This document shows, piece by piece, positions 55,354 through 63,971 of a stretch of 64,000 nucleotides of DNA. Source of the DNA: Paracoccus methylovorus (GTDB lineage Bacteria > Pseudomonadota > Alphaproteobacteria > Rhodobacterales > Rhodobacteraceae); the NCBI RefSeq assembly GCF_016919705.1, contig NZ_CP070368.1, forward strand, positions 1,736,001-1,800,000. The letters are read 5' to 3'. The stretch's first letter is position 1, and each line of letters starts with the position of its first letter. A program made the position numbers and the translations under genes. The notes below the pieces were generated by a model. That model saw only the letters and a program-made list of their open reading frames with translations, ran no database searches and was not told the DNA's origin.

Positions 55354-56046
55354 TCAGGGCCGCTCGGACAGGGCGGCCTTGATGCTTTCGGCGATCATCT
55401 GGGGCACCTGCGCAGCAAGGCCGACCGGGGGCAGGACAAGGCCGGGAAAGCCCGCTTGCGACAAGGCGGCGGGCAGGTCGTCAGTAACGTGTTCGGCCTG
55501 TGTGGCAAAAAGCGGCAGGCAGACCGCCTGCGTCGGTAAGCCGCGGGCGGCGTCGGTGATGAAGGGCGTCTCTTCGATGAAGCCGCAGGTCGTGGCGGCG
55601 ACATGCGGGGCAAGGTTGGCTGCCATCTGCCGCGCTGCCCGGGCCGGGGCGGGCGAGCGGCCGGAGCCATGGGCAGCGATGAAAAGATGGGTTTGCGCAA
55701 GTTGCCAGCCCTGCGTCCCGGCAGCCTGGGTGATGAGGTCAAGGCAGAGCGCGGGCAGGCCCGGATCGCTGCCAAAAGGCGGCAGAACATATGCACCGGG
55801 CGCACCGGCCAGCGTCAGGCGGCGCGGCAGTTCGACCTGCGTGAACCAGCCGGTCGCCATGAACATCGGATAGATCAGGGTTTCGTCATCAGCCCGATCC
55901 AGTGCGCCGGGCATGGCGAGAGTCGCGCCCCCGACCGCCACCTGGGGTGCGAGGGCGGCGACGCTGGCTGCCAGCGACTCGATGAGCTGTTGCTGCGGAG
56001 CGGGGTCGCCGGGCTGGCCATGGGCGACGATCAGCGCCTTACGCAC
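55354..56046 (-). CDS. CbiX/sirohydrochlorin chelatase-like protein
   Basis: A 230-residue CbiX-like protein. The first motif is KALIVAHGQPGDPAPQQQLIESLA, with the metal-site His, and a second site is HLFIAAHGSGRSPAPARAARQM; the two halves are similar, as in long CbiX forms. It should insert a metal in a tetrapyrrole such as sirohydrochlorin. The GTG start at 56046 overlaps the stop of the DUF4202 gene. No other sirohaem or cobalamin gene is near, so the substrate is open. Confidence 0.75.
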   Translation of the reverse strand: MRKALIVAHGQPGDPAPQQQLIESLAASVAALAPQVAVGGATLAMPGALDRADDETLIYPMFMATGWFTQVELPRRLTLAGAPGAYVLPPFGSDPGLPALCLDLITQAAGTQGWQLAQTHLFIAAHGSGRSPAPARAARQMAANLAPHVAATTCGFIEETPFITDAARGLPTQAVCLPLFATQAEHVTDDLPAALSQAGFPGLVLPPVGLAAQVPQMIAESIKAALSERP

Positions 56047-56602
56047 GGAAAGGTGCGGCGAAAGCTTCGGGAATCGCGAATTCCTCCAGCGCCCGGGCAC
56101 GGGACATGGCGGACATCTTGCGTGCGGTCTTTTCCACGATGCGCTGCAGCTCGTCCGGATCGCGCCCTTCGGCGAAGGGACCCATATACCAGCGGATGAA
56201 GGTGAAGCAGGCCACATCCTCGAGCGCCTGCACCTCTTCGTCGCGTTTGATGCCTTGCTTGGTCAGCATCTTTTCCGCATGGGCAATGTCCTCGTCGCCA
56301 TAACCGGCGTCACGCATGATGCCACTGATGCGAGCGGCGTGGCGGCGACCCTGCTCGGTCCGCCATGCCAGATAGCCGGCGCGGTCCATGGGATAGGCGT
56401 TGCGCGGCAGCAGGAAACGCTCGATATGCTGGCCGCGGCAGGCGATGCGCAGCGGCTCTGAGGCGTCGGGATAAAGCGCCTGCTGCTCGGCCGTCATGCG
56501 CTGGCCGTAGAGCAGCGCCTCGGGCTGGTCGTCGGCGCTCAGTTGCGGATCGGCGGAATTGGCCTTGTCGATGGCGTCGAAAGCTTTCTGAAGGCTGGTC
56601 AT
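56039..56602 (-). CDS. DUF4202 family protein
   Basis: A 187-residue all-helical protein of the DUF4202 family, matching the family's AFDAIDKANSADPQ opening and the HIERFLLPRNAYPMDRAGYLAWRTEQGRRHAARI core, with EVQALEDVACFTFIRWYM later. Reported neighbours in other bacteria include sulfur assimilation genes, and the coupling here to a CbiX-like (sirohaem) gene is in keeping with that. The exact role is unknown. Confidence 0.88.
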   Translation of the reverse strand: MTSLQKAFDAIDKANSADPQLSADDQPEALLYGQRMTAEQQALYPDASEPLRIACRGQHIERFLLPRNAYPMDRAGYLAWRTEQGRRHAARISGIMRDAGYGDEDIAHAEKMLTKQGIKRDEEVQALEDVACFTFIRWYMGPFAEGRDPDELQRIVEKTARKMSAMSRARALEEFAIPEAFAAPFRA

Positions 56603-56693
56603 GCTGTCCTCGTATTTTGGGCCATCATGCCGCAGCGGCGCGTGGCGTCAACGCGGATTGCCGTCGCTGGCGCGCGAGGCTAGGGTTTCGCCC

Positions 56694-57203
56694 ATGGAAT
56701 GGGGTGAATTCGCATTGGCGCTGGCGGTCTTTCTGGGCTCGCATGTGATCCCGGCACGGCTGCGCGGGCCGCTGGTCGCACGGCTTGGGAAACGCGCCTA
56801 TATCGCGGGCTACAGCCTGCTGTCGCTGGGGTTGCTTTACTGGCTGATTCTGGCGGCAGGGCGGGCACCCTTTGTCGAAATATGGCCGCAAGAGCCGTGG
56901 ATGCGCTGGCTGGTCAATCTGGTGATGCCGGTCGCAGTGCTGGCGGCACTGACGGGCGGCATGGCGGGACTGATGGCCGCATTCGCGCTGTGGGGTGCGG
57001 CGCATCTGATCGCCAATGGCGATCTGGCGCATGTGATCCTGTTCGGGTTGCTGCTGATCTACGCCTGTTTCGGCCTGGCGATCAGCCTGCGGCGCGGCAT
57101 CACGCTGCGGCCGACATGGCAGCGCATTGCCGTCGCCGTGCTGATCTGGGCGGCGCTTTTGCATCTGCACCCGTCCATGATCGGCGTCAGTCCCCTGCCC
57201 TGA
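56694..57203 (+). CDS. NnrU family membrane protein
   Basis: A 169-residue protein with about five hydrophobic segments and the NnrU pattern FALALAVFLGSHVIPARLRGPLVARLGKRAYIAGYSLLSLGLLYWLI. NnrU was first noted with nitrite and nitric-oxide reduction genes in Rhodobacter; here it is not beside denitrification genes. The ATG at 56694 has no clear ribosome binding site. Its stop overlaps the end of the opposing flavoprotein gene by 17 bases. Confidence 0.85.
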   Translation: MEWGEFALALAVFLGSHVIPARLRGPLVARLGKRAYIAGYSLLSLGLLYWLILAAGRAPFVEIWPQEPWMRWLVNLVMPVAVLAALTGGMAGLMAAFALWGAAHLIANGDLAHVILFGLLLIYACFGLAISLRRGITLRPTWQRIAVAVLIWAALLHLHPSMIGVSPLP

Positions 57204-58203
57204 GTTCAGGGCGGAACCCATCCGGAATACGGTCGTGGCCTTCGACGATCAGATCGGCCAGCATGACGGCAACCGCCGGCGCCATGGCCAGCCCGATCTT
57301 GAAGCCGCCGTTGGCTACGTAATGACCGGGACGTCCCGGCCATGCCCCGACCAGCGGCGCGCGAGACAGCGCGCGCGGCCGAAAACCGGCCCAACGGTCG
57401 ATCACCGGCGCATCGCCCAGCACCGGGCACATCGCGCGTGCCTTTTCAATCAGCGCCTCAAGCTGGCCATCCGTGGCAAGATCGGTCGCATCGCGTTCCG
57501 AGGTCGAACCGATGGCCACCGTCCCATCGGCATGGGGCACGATATGCAGGCCATCGGCAAAGACCTGCTGCTCGGCGGACAGGTCCAACGCAAGCAGCGC
57601 CGACTGCCCCTTGACGCCATTGCCGCCAAAGGGCGCAAGCCCCGCAACACCCGTCGCCCAGATCGCAGGGGCGTCGGGGGCGGCCTGCCCCTCGATGATC
57701 TCGCCACCCTGGGCGCGGATCGCGGCGGCCAGCGCGGCACACGCACGGCGCGGACTGACACGGGCGGTCAGCCGGTCCACCAGCCACAGCCCCGAGGGTG
57801 AGGCAGGCACCAGCGCCCCCAGCGGTGCATCGGTCAGCTCCAACCCTGCCCAGTCAGGCCAGTTCGTCCGCGCTGCCTCGACACGCTCGGCCATGCGGGC
57901 CTCGGCCCCCTCGGGGACGGGCTGCAGGCGGCCAAGCCGGATATAACCGGGATCGGCCCCGCCCGCCGCCTTGACCCCGGCCCACCAATCCGCGGCCGCA
58001 ATCAGGGCGTCCAGCTGCACCTGTTTCTTGGCGTTCCAGTTTTCCGGTGAATGCGGCGCCAGCGCACCGACATGGCCGCCCGAGGTCCCGGACCCGATCC
58101 GCTCTGCCTCGAACAGGCGCACCTTTTGGCCGCGCCGCGTCAGTTCCCATGCGCAGGCAAGGCCAAAGATCCCGCCGCCCGCCACCGTGATTTCGCTTGC
58201 CAT
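57187..58203 (-). CDS. FAD-dependent oxidoreductase (DAO fold, possible MnmC-type partner)
   Basis: A 338-residue D-amino-acid-oxidase-fold flavoprotein: the FAD motif is ITVAGGGIFGLACAWELTRRGQKVRLFEAE, followed by GSGTSGGHVGALAPH. The late segment PVIDRWAGFRPRALSRAPLVGAWPGRPGHYVANGGFKIGLAMAP is typical. In many bacteria a DAO domain is fused to the MnmD methyltransferase as MnmC; here it is divergent from mnmD by 49 bases, so it may supply the cmnm5s2U oxidase step, but other amine oxidase roles are possible. Confidence 0.82.
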   Translation of the reverse strand: MASEITVAGGGIFGLACAWELTRRGQKVRLFEAERIGSGTSGGHVGALAPHSPENWNAKKQVQLDALIAAADWWAGVKAAGGADPGYIRLGRLQPVPEGAEARMAERVEAARTNWPDWAGLELTDAPLGALVPASPSGLWLVDRLTARVSPRRACAALAAAIRAQGGEIIEGQAAPDAPAIWATGVAGLAPFGGNGVKGQSALLALDLSAEQQVFADGLHIVPHADGTVAIGSTSERDATDLATDGQLEALIEKARAMCPVLGDAPVIDRWAGFRPRALSRAPLVGAWPGRPGHYVANGGFKIGLAMAPAVAVMLADLIVEGHDRIPDGFRPELRAGD

Positions 58204-58252
58204 TCGATCCCTTTCGCCGCATCTGCCGCTGGAAAAAGAGGAGTTAGCGCGG

Positions 58253-58909
58253 ATGCAGCGGCCTGACCAGAGCAGCGCCGATCTGGACTGGCGCGAGGGG
58301 GCGGTTCCCGTCTCGCGCAGGTTCGACGATCCCTATTTCAGCCTGAACGGCGGGCTGGATGAAACGCGCCATGTCTTTCTGGCGGGCAACGATCTACCGC
58401 AGCGGCTGCGTCCCGGTTTTCATGTCGCGGAACTGGGGTTTGGCACGGGTTTGAACCTGCTGGCGCTAGCCCGGATCGCAACCGTCCCGGTCCGCTTTAC
58501 CAGCTTCGAGGCCTTCCCGATGAGCGTTGAAGAGCTTGCCCACGCCCATGCGGCATTCCCCGAACTTGCACCGCTGGCCACCCAGTTGCGCGACGGATGG
58601 TCGCAGGGACGCTTTACCGTGGGCACGGTCGAGGTTCAGGTCCTGCAGGCCGACGCCCGTCAGGCGCTGCCCACATGGACCGGCCGCGCCGACGCGTGGT
58701 TCCTGGACGGGTTTTCCCCGGCCAAGAACCCCGAACTCTGGGGCGAGGCGCTGATGGCGCAGGTGGCCGCCCATACCGCACCGGACGGCACTTTCGCCAC
58801 CTATACCGCCGCAGGCCATGTGCGCCGGGCGCTGGCAGCGGCCGGTTTTACCGTCACGCGCGCGCCCGGCTTTGCCGGCAAGCGGCACATGAGCCGCGGC
58901 AGGCTCTAA
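58253..58909 (+). CDS. mnmD: tRNA (5-methylaminomethyl-2-thiouridine)(34)-methyltransferase MnmD
   Basis: A 218-residue methyltransferase equal to the N-terminal domain of MnmC. Motifs are DWREGAVPVSRRFDDPYFSLNGGLDETRHVFLAGNDLPQR, the SAM loop HVAELGFGTGLNLLALAR and the WFLDGFSPAKNPELWG active site. It completes the mnm5s2U34 wobble base of several tRNAs. The strong AGAGGAG lies 8 bases before the ATG at 58253; upstream in-frame sequence is part of the divergent gene. Confidence 0.94.
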   Translation: MQRPDQSSADLDWREGAVPVSRRFDDPYFSLNGGLDETRHVFLAGNDLPQRLRPGFHVAELGFGTGLNLLALARIATVPVRFTSFEAFPMSVEELAHAHAAFPELAPLATQLRDGWSQGRFTVGTVEVQVLQADARQALPTWTGRADAWFLDGFSPAKNPELWGEALMAQVAAHTAPDGTFATYTAAGHVRRALAAAGFTVTRAPGFAGKRHMSRGRL

Positions 58910-59625
58910 CGGCGCACACGCGGAATGCGCGAGGGGGCAAGGTCGACCGGCGCATGCGGCGGGCGCCCCTGACTGCGCAGCCAAAAGGCCGACCCGCCCC
59001 GGCGCAGGAACAACGGCAACGTCAACACAACCCCGGCGGCGAAACCGGCGGCATGGGCGACATAGGCCACACCGTCATCGACCATGATGGCGCTGGACAG
59101 CAGTTGAATGCCGAACCAGACCAGCAAAAGCACCCATGCCGGAATGGTAAAGCGGCGGATGATGATAATGATGATCGCGATCACATCGACGCGCGCGCGC
59201 GGGAACATCAGCAGGTAGCCCCCCATCACCCCGGCGATGGCGCCCGAGGCCCCGACCATGGGGATCTGTCCCATCGGATCGGCAAGGATCTGTCCGGTAG
59301 CTGCCGCAAGCCCGCAGGCAAGGTAAAAGACCAGAAAGCCGAAATGGCCCATCTGGTCCTCAAGGTTGTCGCCAAAGACCCACAGAAACAGCATGTTGCC
59401 GGCGATATGCATGATCCCGGCATGCAGGAACATATGCGTCCCCAACCCCCACAGCCATTCGCCATGCGTGATCGCCACCGGATAAAGAGCCAGTCGATAC
59501 CACAGCCCCATCTGCCCGCCCGCCCAGGGGACGGTCAGCAGGAACATCGCCAGGTTCAGGACGATCAGCGCATGGGTGACATATGGCGTGCGCTCAGACG
59601 GATTATGGTCACGGATCGGGAACAT
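58906..59625 (-). CDS. Rhomboid family intramembrane serine protease
   Basis: A 239-residue membrane protein with six helices. The catalytic Ser is in GASGAIAGVMGGYLLMFPRA, and the His is in AYVAHAAGFAAGVVLTLPLF; LHAGIMHIAGNMLFLWVFGDN gives the oxyanion His and Asn. A run of Ile (VDVIAIIIIIIRR) between helices is unusual. It cleaves membrane proteins in the bilayer; targets are unknown. The ATG 59625 is the first with good similarity. Overlaps the mnmD stop by four bases. Confidence 0.93.
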   Translation of the reverse strand: MFPIRDHNPSERTPYVTHALIVLNLAMFLLTVPWAGGQMGLWYRLALYPVAITHGEWLWGLGTHMFLHAGIMHIAGNMLFLWVFGDNLEDQMGHFGFLVFYLACGLAAATGQILADPMGQIPMVGASGAIAGVMGGYLLMFPRARVDVIAIIIIIIRRFTIPAWVLLLVWFGIQLLSSAIMVDDGVAYVAHAAGFAAGVVLTLPLFLRRGGSAFWLRSQGRPPHAPVDLAPSRIPRVRR

Positions 59626-59727
59626 GGCCGCAGCCTGAAGCATCGGGCGGGGGTGCGCAAGCGGGCCTGTTCGGATCGCCGGGTCGCGTATAGCATCGGC
59701 TCCGAATCGCATCGAGAAGAGGGCCAG

Positions 59728-60996
59728 ATGACCAGCCTGACCGACCGCAAGAATGCCGCCATTTCGCGCGGCGTGGGCATGACCACGCAGATCTATGCCG
59801 AACGCGCCGAGAACGCCGAGATCTGGGACAAGGATGGCAACCGCTATATCGACTTCGCCGCCGGCATCGCCGTGGTCAACACCGGCCACCGCCACCCCCG
59901 GGTGGTCGAGGCGGTGCGCGCCCAGCTCGACCGGTTCACCCACACCTGCCACCAGGTGGTGCCCTACGAAAACTATGTCGCGCTGGCCGAGCGGCTGAAT
60001 GCGCTCGTCCCCGGCGACGGGCCCAGAAAGACCGCCTTCTATACCACAGGGGCCGAAGCGGTGGAAAACGCGGTCAAGATCGCCCGCCACTACACTGGGC
60101 GCGCGGGTATCGTCGCTTTTGCCGGGGGCTTTCACGGCCGGACCTTCCTGGGCATGTCGCTGACCGGCAAGGTCCAGCCCTACAAGGCCGGCTTTGGCCC
60201 GATGATGAACGATATCTGGCACCTGCCCTTCCCGAACGAACTTCACGGCACCAGCCAGGACGAGGCGCTGGCCGCGCTTGACCGACTGTTCAAGGCTGAT
60301 ATCGACCCCTCGCGCGTCGCCGCCATCATCGTCGAGCCGGTGCAGGGCGAAGGCGGCTTTTACGAAGCGCCCGCCGGCTTCATCCAGCGCCTGCGCCAGA
60401 TCTGCGACCAGTATTCAATCCTCTTGATCGCCGACGAGGTGCAGACCGGCTTCGCCCGCACCGGCAAGCTCTTCGCGATGGAGCACCATGGCGTCGCCGC
60501 GGATCTTACCACCATGGCCAAGGGGCTTGGCGGCGGCCTGCCGATCAGCGCGGTGACCGGCCGTGCGGATGTCATGGACAGCCCCGCGCCGGGCGGGCTG
60601 GGCGGCACCTATGCCGGGAACCCACTGGCGGTCGCCGCCGCCCACGCAGTGCTGGACGTGATCGAGGACGAAGGGCTTTGCGAACGCGCGACCCGTCTTG
60701 GCCAGCGGCTGAAACAGCGCCTTGCCGGCATCGCGGAAACCGTTCCCGAGATCGTGGATATCCGCGGCCCCGGCTTCATGAATGCGGTCGAATTCAACGT
60801 CGCGGGTACCGACAAGCCGAACCCCGATCTGGCCAACCGCGTCCGGGAAGAGGCGCTCAACCGCAACCTGATCCTGCTGACCTGCGGCGTGCATGGCAAC
60901 GTGATCCGCTTCCTCGCGCCACTGACCATCCAGGACGAGGTCTTTGACGAAGCTCTGGGCATTCTGGAAACCGCCATCCACGCCGCCCGTGCCTGA
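59728..60996 (+). CDS. gabT: 4-aminobutyrate aminotransferase (class III PLP enzyme)
   Basis: A 422-residue class III aminotransferase. The pattern RAENAEIWDKDGNRYIDFAAGIAVVNTGHRHPRVV, FYTTGAEAVENAVKIARHYTGR, GGFHGRTFLGMSLTGK, IIVEPVQGEGGFY, LIADEVQTGFARTGKLFAMEH and the PLP Lys in TTMAKGLGGGLPISAV matches GabT. It moves the amino group of GABA to 2-oxoglutarate; a related acetylornithine or putrescine transaminase activity is possible. No succinate semialdehyde dehydrogenase gene adjoins it in this window. Followed by a terminator. Confidence 0.92.
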   Translation: MTSLTDRKNAAISRGVGMTTQIYAERAENAEIWDKDGNRYIDFAAGIAVVNTGHRHPRVVEAVRAQLDRFTHTCHQVVPYENYVALAERLNALVPGDGPRKTAFYTTGAEAVENAVKIARHYTGRAGIVAFAGGFHGRTFLGMSLTGKVQPYKAGFGPMMNDIWHLPFPNELHGTSQDEALAALDRLFKADIDPSRVAAIIVEPVQGEGGFYEAPAGFIQRLRQICDQYSILLIADEVQTGFARTGKLFAMEHHGVAADLTTMAKGLGGGLPISAVTGRADVMDSPAPGGLGGTYAGNPLAVAAAHAVLDVIEDEGLCERATRLGQRLKQRLAGIAETVPEIVDIRGPGFMNAVEFNVAGTDKPNPDLANRVREEALNRNLILLTCGVHGNVIRFLAPLTIQDEVFDEALGILETAIHAARA

Positions 60997-61002
60997 AATG
61001 CC

Positions 61003-61030
61003 AAGGTCCGACCCCAAGGCCGGACCTTTC
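61003..61030 (+). terminator. Terminator after gabT
   Basis: An 8-bp stem (AAGGTCCG / CGGACCTT) with a 10-base loop is 7 bases past the gabT stop. It runs into TTCGGATTTCTTC, a weak T-rich tract. Confidence 0.6.
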
Positions 61031-61034
61031 GGAT

Positions 61035-61059
61035 TTCTTCGTTGCCCAAATACCCATGC
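61035..61059 (+). repeat. Dispersed 25-base intergenic motif, copy 2
   Basis: It includes TTCTTCGTTG and CAAATACCCATGC and matches the copy at 55327-55351 (opposite orientation) at 23 of 25 positions. Here it lies just downstream of the gabT terminator, so both copies lie after a gene's stop in the direction of transcription. Confidence 0.7.
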
Positions 61060-61077
61060 GACCGGGCAATGGGTAGC

Positions 61078-62034
61078 CTAGGCCAGCATTTTCGAACCCA
61101 TGGCCAAAAACTTCTGCCGGCGATCCTTGATCAGTTCCGCCGGCTTCTTGCCCTCAAGCTCGCCCAGCATGACGGTGACCGCCTCACCCACGGCCTCGAT
61201 CGCCTCCGCAGGCGCGCGTTGCGCGCCGCCCACCGGCTCGGTGATGATGCGGTCGATCACTTCCAGCTTTTTCAGATCCTGCGCGGTCAGCTTCAGCGCA
61301 TGGGCGGCCTCGCGCATCTTCTCGGCATCCTTCCACAGGATCGAGGCGCAGCCCTCGGGCGAGATTACCGAATAGATCGAATGTTCCAGCATGGCGATGC
61401 GATTGGCAGTGGCAAAGGCCACGGCACCACCGGACCCTCCTTCGCCGATCACGACCGAGACCAGCGGGACACCGATCTGCAGACATTTCTCGGTCGAGCG
61501 GGCGATGGCTTCGGACTGGCCCCGTTCCTCGGCCCCCTTGCCCGGATATGCGCCGGGAGTATCTACCAGCGTGATTACCGGCAGGCGAAAGCGGTCGGCC
61601 ATATCCATCAGCCGGATGGCCTTGCGATACCCCTCGGGCCGGGCCATGCCGAAATTGTGAAAGATCCGCGATTTTGTGTCGTTACCCTTTTCATGGCCGA
61701 TGACGACACAGGGCTTGTCCTTGAATCGCGCAAGCCCACCCATGACCGCGTGATCCTCGCCAAAGGCGCGGTCGCCGGCCAGCGGCGTGTATTCGGTGAA
61801 AAGCTGCTCGATATAGTCGCGGCAATGCGGGCGTTCCGGGTGGCGGGCGACCTGCGTTTTGCGCCAGGGATCAAGCTGCTTGTAAAGATCGCGCAGCATT
61901 TCCTCGGCCTTGCGGTCCAGCGCCGTCGCCTCTTTCTCCAGATCGACGCCTTCGCCCTTTCGGGCCAGGGCCCGCAGTTCCTCGGCCTTGCCCTCAAGAT
62001 CGGCAAGGGGCTTTTCGAACTCCAGGTAAGTCAT
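61078..62034 (-). CDS. accA: Acetyl-CoA carboxylase carboxyltransferase subunit alpha
   Basis: A 318-residue subunit that, with AccD, moves the carboxyl group from carboxybiotin to acetyl-CoA to make malonyl-CoA for fatty acid synthesis. Family marks are [21 protein letters not shown] at the start, [56 protein letters not shown] and [40 protein letters not shown]. The length is as expected. Confidence 0.98.
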   Translation of the reverse strand: MTYLEFEKPLADLEGKAEELRALARKGEGVDLEKEATALDRKAEEMLRDLYKQLDPWRKTQVARHPERPHCRDYIEQLFTEYTPLAGDRAFGEDHAVMGGLARFKDKPCVVIGHEKGNDTKSRIFHNFGMARPEGYRKAIRLMDMADRFRLPVITLVDTPGAYPGKGAEERGQSEAIARSTEKCLQIGVPLVSVVIGEGGSGGAVAFATANRIAMLEHSIYSVISPEGCASILWKDAEKMREAAHALKLTAQDLKKLEVIDRIITEPVGGAQRAPAEAIEAVGEAVTVMLGELEGKKPAELIKDRRQKFLAMGSKMLA

Positions 62035-62114
62035 GCAGGGCTCCGCGCTGTCATCCGGTCGGGTCAGGTCCGCGCCCTATATGATCGCCGAAGCCGGGGA
62101 TTGCAACTTTTGCC

Positions 62115-62549
62115 TTACCACCGCGACAGCGCGTCCTCGTCCTCGGTCCGTGCCTCAACCCAGACGCCGGGGCCTTCCGGTCCGATCTCGCGCTTCCAGA
62201 ACGGCGCGCGGGATTTCAGCCAGTCCATCAGATATTCCGCCGCCTGAAAGGCCGCTATGCGGTGACGCGCGGCAGTGGCGACCATCATGATCGGCTGGCC
62301 CACTTCCAGCCGGCCATGGCGATGTATGATGCGCCAGTCATCCAGCTCGAAACGCTCGGCCGCCTGCGCGCCATAGGCGGACAGCGCCTTTTCGGTCATG
62401 CCGGGATAGTGCTCGATCTCCAGCGCCACCAACCGGCCGCCCTCATCGCGCACCAGTCCGGAAAAGGTGACGACGGCCCCCGAACCCGCGCCGAAGCCCG
62501 CCAGTTCGGCGGCAAGGTCGAAAGGCGCGCTTTGAACCCGGGCGGCCAT
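62115..62549 (-). CDS. moaE: Molybdopterin synthase catalytic subunit
   Basis: A 144-residue MoaE. It has AVVTFSGLVRDEGGRLVALEIEHYPGMTEKAL, the DWRIIHRHGRLEVGQPIMMVATAARHRIAAFQAAEYLMDWLKSRAPFWKRE core with the active-site Lys residues. With MoaD it inserts two sulfurs in precursor Z to form molybdopterin. It is last in the pgsA-moaD-moaE unit; moaD ends one base before its start codon. Confidence 0.95.
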   Translation of the reverse strand: MAARVQSAPFDLAAELAGFGAGSGAVVTFSGLVRDEGGRLVALEIEHYPGMTEKALSAYGAQAAERFELDDWRIIHRHGRLEVGQPIMMVATAARHRIAAFQAAEYLMDWLKSRAPFWKREIGPEGPGVWVEARTEDEDALSRW

Positions 62550-62550
62550 C

Positions 62551-62802
62551 TCAGCCCCCGGTCATGGGCGGGAAAAACGCGACCTCGCGCACCCCGGCCA
62601 ATGGCGCATCCAGATCGGCCAGTTCCTGATCGAGTGCGACACGCACCGCCGACAGATCCGACAGCGCATGCGCATGCCATTCGTCCATTCCGGCCAGTTC
62701 CGCAACCAGATCGCGCACGGTGGCGGCCTCGGTCTCGATCCGCTCGCGCGGCTGGCCGATGCGTTCGCGCAGCCAGGCAAAGTAAAGCACGTCAAGCGCC
62801 AT
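62551..62802 (-). CDS. moaD: Molybdopterin synthase sulfur carrier subunit
   Basis: An 83-residue beta-grasp protein that ends in the Gly-Gly required for thiocarboxylation (FFPPMTGG). ATG 62802 (MALDVLYFAWLRERIG) has GAGG 7 bases upstream and is preferred to ATG 62808. It overlaps the end of pgsA, so translation is coupled. Confidence 0.93.
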   Translation of the reverse strand: MALDVLYFAWLRERIGQPRERIETEAATVRDLVAELAGMDEWHAHALSDLSAVRVALDQELADLDAPLAGVREVAFFPPMTGG

Positions 62803-63421
62803 GGTCATCCCTCAGGAAAGGCCGGGCCTTGGCGAAGTAATCCCAGCCGGTGATCGCCGTCAGCACCGCCGCGATCCAGATCAGAATCAACCCGACCTGC
62901 GTCGCCAGATCCGACCAGTCGTCGGACCAGGGCAGGCTGGTTTCGCCGACCAGCGGCGGGCGGCCGGTTTCATAATAGTTCAGGCCGGTGCCCAGGAAAA
63001 GCACGGCGATGGCGACCATCTGCGCCGTGGTCTTCCACTTGGCCAGTTTGGTGACCTGAAGCAGCCTTGCCTTATCGCCCAGGAATTCGCGCAGACCGGA
63101 CACGAAGACCTCGCGGAACAGGATCACGGTCGCAGGCAGGATCAGCCACGGGTTCATGCCGGAATAGCCGGTGATGACGACCACGGCGATGATGACCATG
63201 GCCTTGTCGGCGATCGGGTCCATGGCGGCGCCAAAGCGGCTTTCCTGCCCCCACGCGCGGGCCAGATAGCCGTCGAACCAATCGGTTATCGCGGCAATCA
63301 TGAACAGCGCCAAAGCCGCGAAATCGGCAAAGGGCCGGCTGAGGAAAAAGAACATCAGCGGAACCAGCGGCGCGGCCGCAAGTCGCAGAACGGTCAGGAG
63401 ATTGGGCAAGGTCCAGCGCAT
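62792..63421 (-). CDS. pgsA: CDP-diacylglycerol--glycerol-3-phosphate 3-phosphatidyltransferase
   Basis: A 209-residue inner-membrane enzyme with four to five helices. It has the CDP-alcohol phosphotransferase motif as DWFDGYLARAWGQESRFGAAMDPIADKAMV (DG-x2-AR-x8-G-x3-D-x3-D). It makes phosphatidylglycerol phosphate, the first step to phosphatidylglycerol and cardiolipin. It is followed by moaD and moaE, an arrangement common in alphaproteobacteria. Confidence 0.96.
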   Translation of the reverse strand: MRWTLPNLLTVLRLAAAPLVPLMFFFLSRPFADFAALALFMIAAITDWFDGYLARAWGQESRFGAAMDPIADKAMVIIAVVVITGYSGMNPWLILPATVILFREVFVSGLREFLGDKARLLQVTKLAKWKTTAQMVAIAVLFLGTGLNYYETGRPPLVGETSLPWSDDWSDLATQVGLILIWIAAVLTAITGWDYFAKARPFLRDDHGA

Positions 63422-63489
63422 GGCGTCAATCTAGGACGTCGGCGCGCCGGGGGGAAGGGGCGACCGAAGCCAACGGCCAAAGCACGCCC

Positions 63490-63930
63490 CTAGACCGCCT
63501 GACCGGCCGCCTGCGCATCATGGTCATGGGCGCAAAGCGCATGATTGCCGAGCACCTCGATAACCCGGCATTCCGCGATGGTGTCGCTGGCGCAATGATC
63601 CAGCATACGCTGCAATTCGTCGCGCAGCACCGTCAGGCGGGCGATCCGGGCCTGGATCTCGGCAAGCTGGCGCCGGGCGATATCGTCGGCAGCAGTGCAG
63701 GGTTGGTTCGGGCGATCCGACAGGCTTAGAAGTTCACGGATCGCCTCCAGCGGAAAGCCCAGATCGCGGGCGTGACGGATAAATGCCAGCCGTTCCAGCG
63801 TGCTTTGCGCGTAAAGCCGCTGGTTGCCTGCCGTGCGTTCGGGCTCGGGCATCAGGCCGATCTGTTCGTAATAGCGAATCGTCGGCACCTTGACGCCGGT
63901 GGCCTTGGCCAGCTTGCCGATGGGGAACAT
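63490..63930 (-). CDS. MerR-family metal-responsive regulator
   Basis: A 146-residue MerR protein. The winged helix is FPIGKLAKATGVKVPTIRYYEQIGLMPEPERTAGNQRLY. The dimer helix follows, and Cys residues at about 78 (QPCTAAD), 113 (DHCASD), 119 (AECRV) and 133 (ALCAHDHD) form a metal site like that of the ZntR/CadR/PbrR group. The target is probably a zinc, cadmium or lead exporter encoded to the right, since a MerR-type promoter points that way from just upstream of this gene. Confidence 0.9.
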   Translation of the reverse strand: MFPIGKLAKATGVKVPTIRYYEQIGLMPEPERTAGNQRLYAQSTLERLAFIRHARDLGFPLEAIRELLSLSDRPNQPCTAADDIARRQLAEIQARIARLTVLRDELQRMLDHCASDTIAECRVIEVLGNHALCAHDHDAQAAGQAV

Positions 63931-63940
63931 AAAAAACCTC

Positions 63941-63971
63941 TTGAAGCTCTAGTCGCTATAGGAATTAGGTT
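63941..63971 (+). promoter_or_regulatory. MerR-type promoter with 19-base spacer
   Basis: TTGAAG, then a 19-base spacer, then TAGGTT; the long spacer is the hallmark of MerR-controlled promoters. Within the spacer, CTCTAG-TCG-CTATAG is an imperfect dyad like the CadR/PbrR operators. It drives plus-strand transcription off the right edge, divergent from the MerR gene that starts 11 bases away. Confidence 0.65.

Noticed and set aside
58597..59727. In-frame upstream extension of gabT.
   Set aside because: It lies antisense to the rhomboid gene and across mnmD; the family start and ribosome binding site are at 59728.
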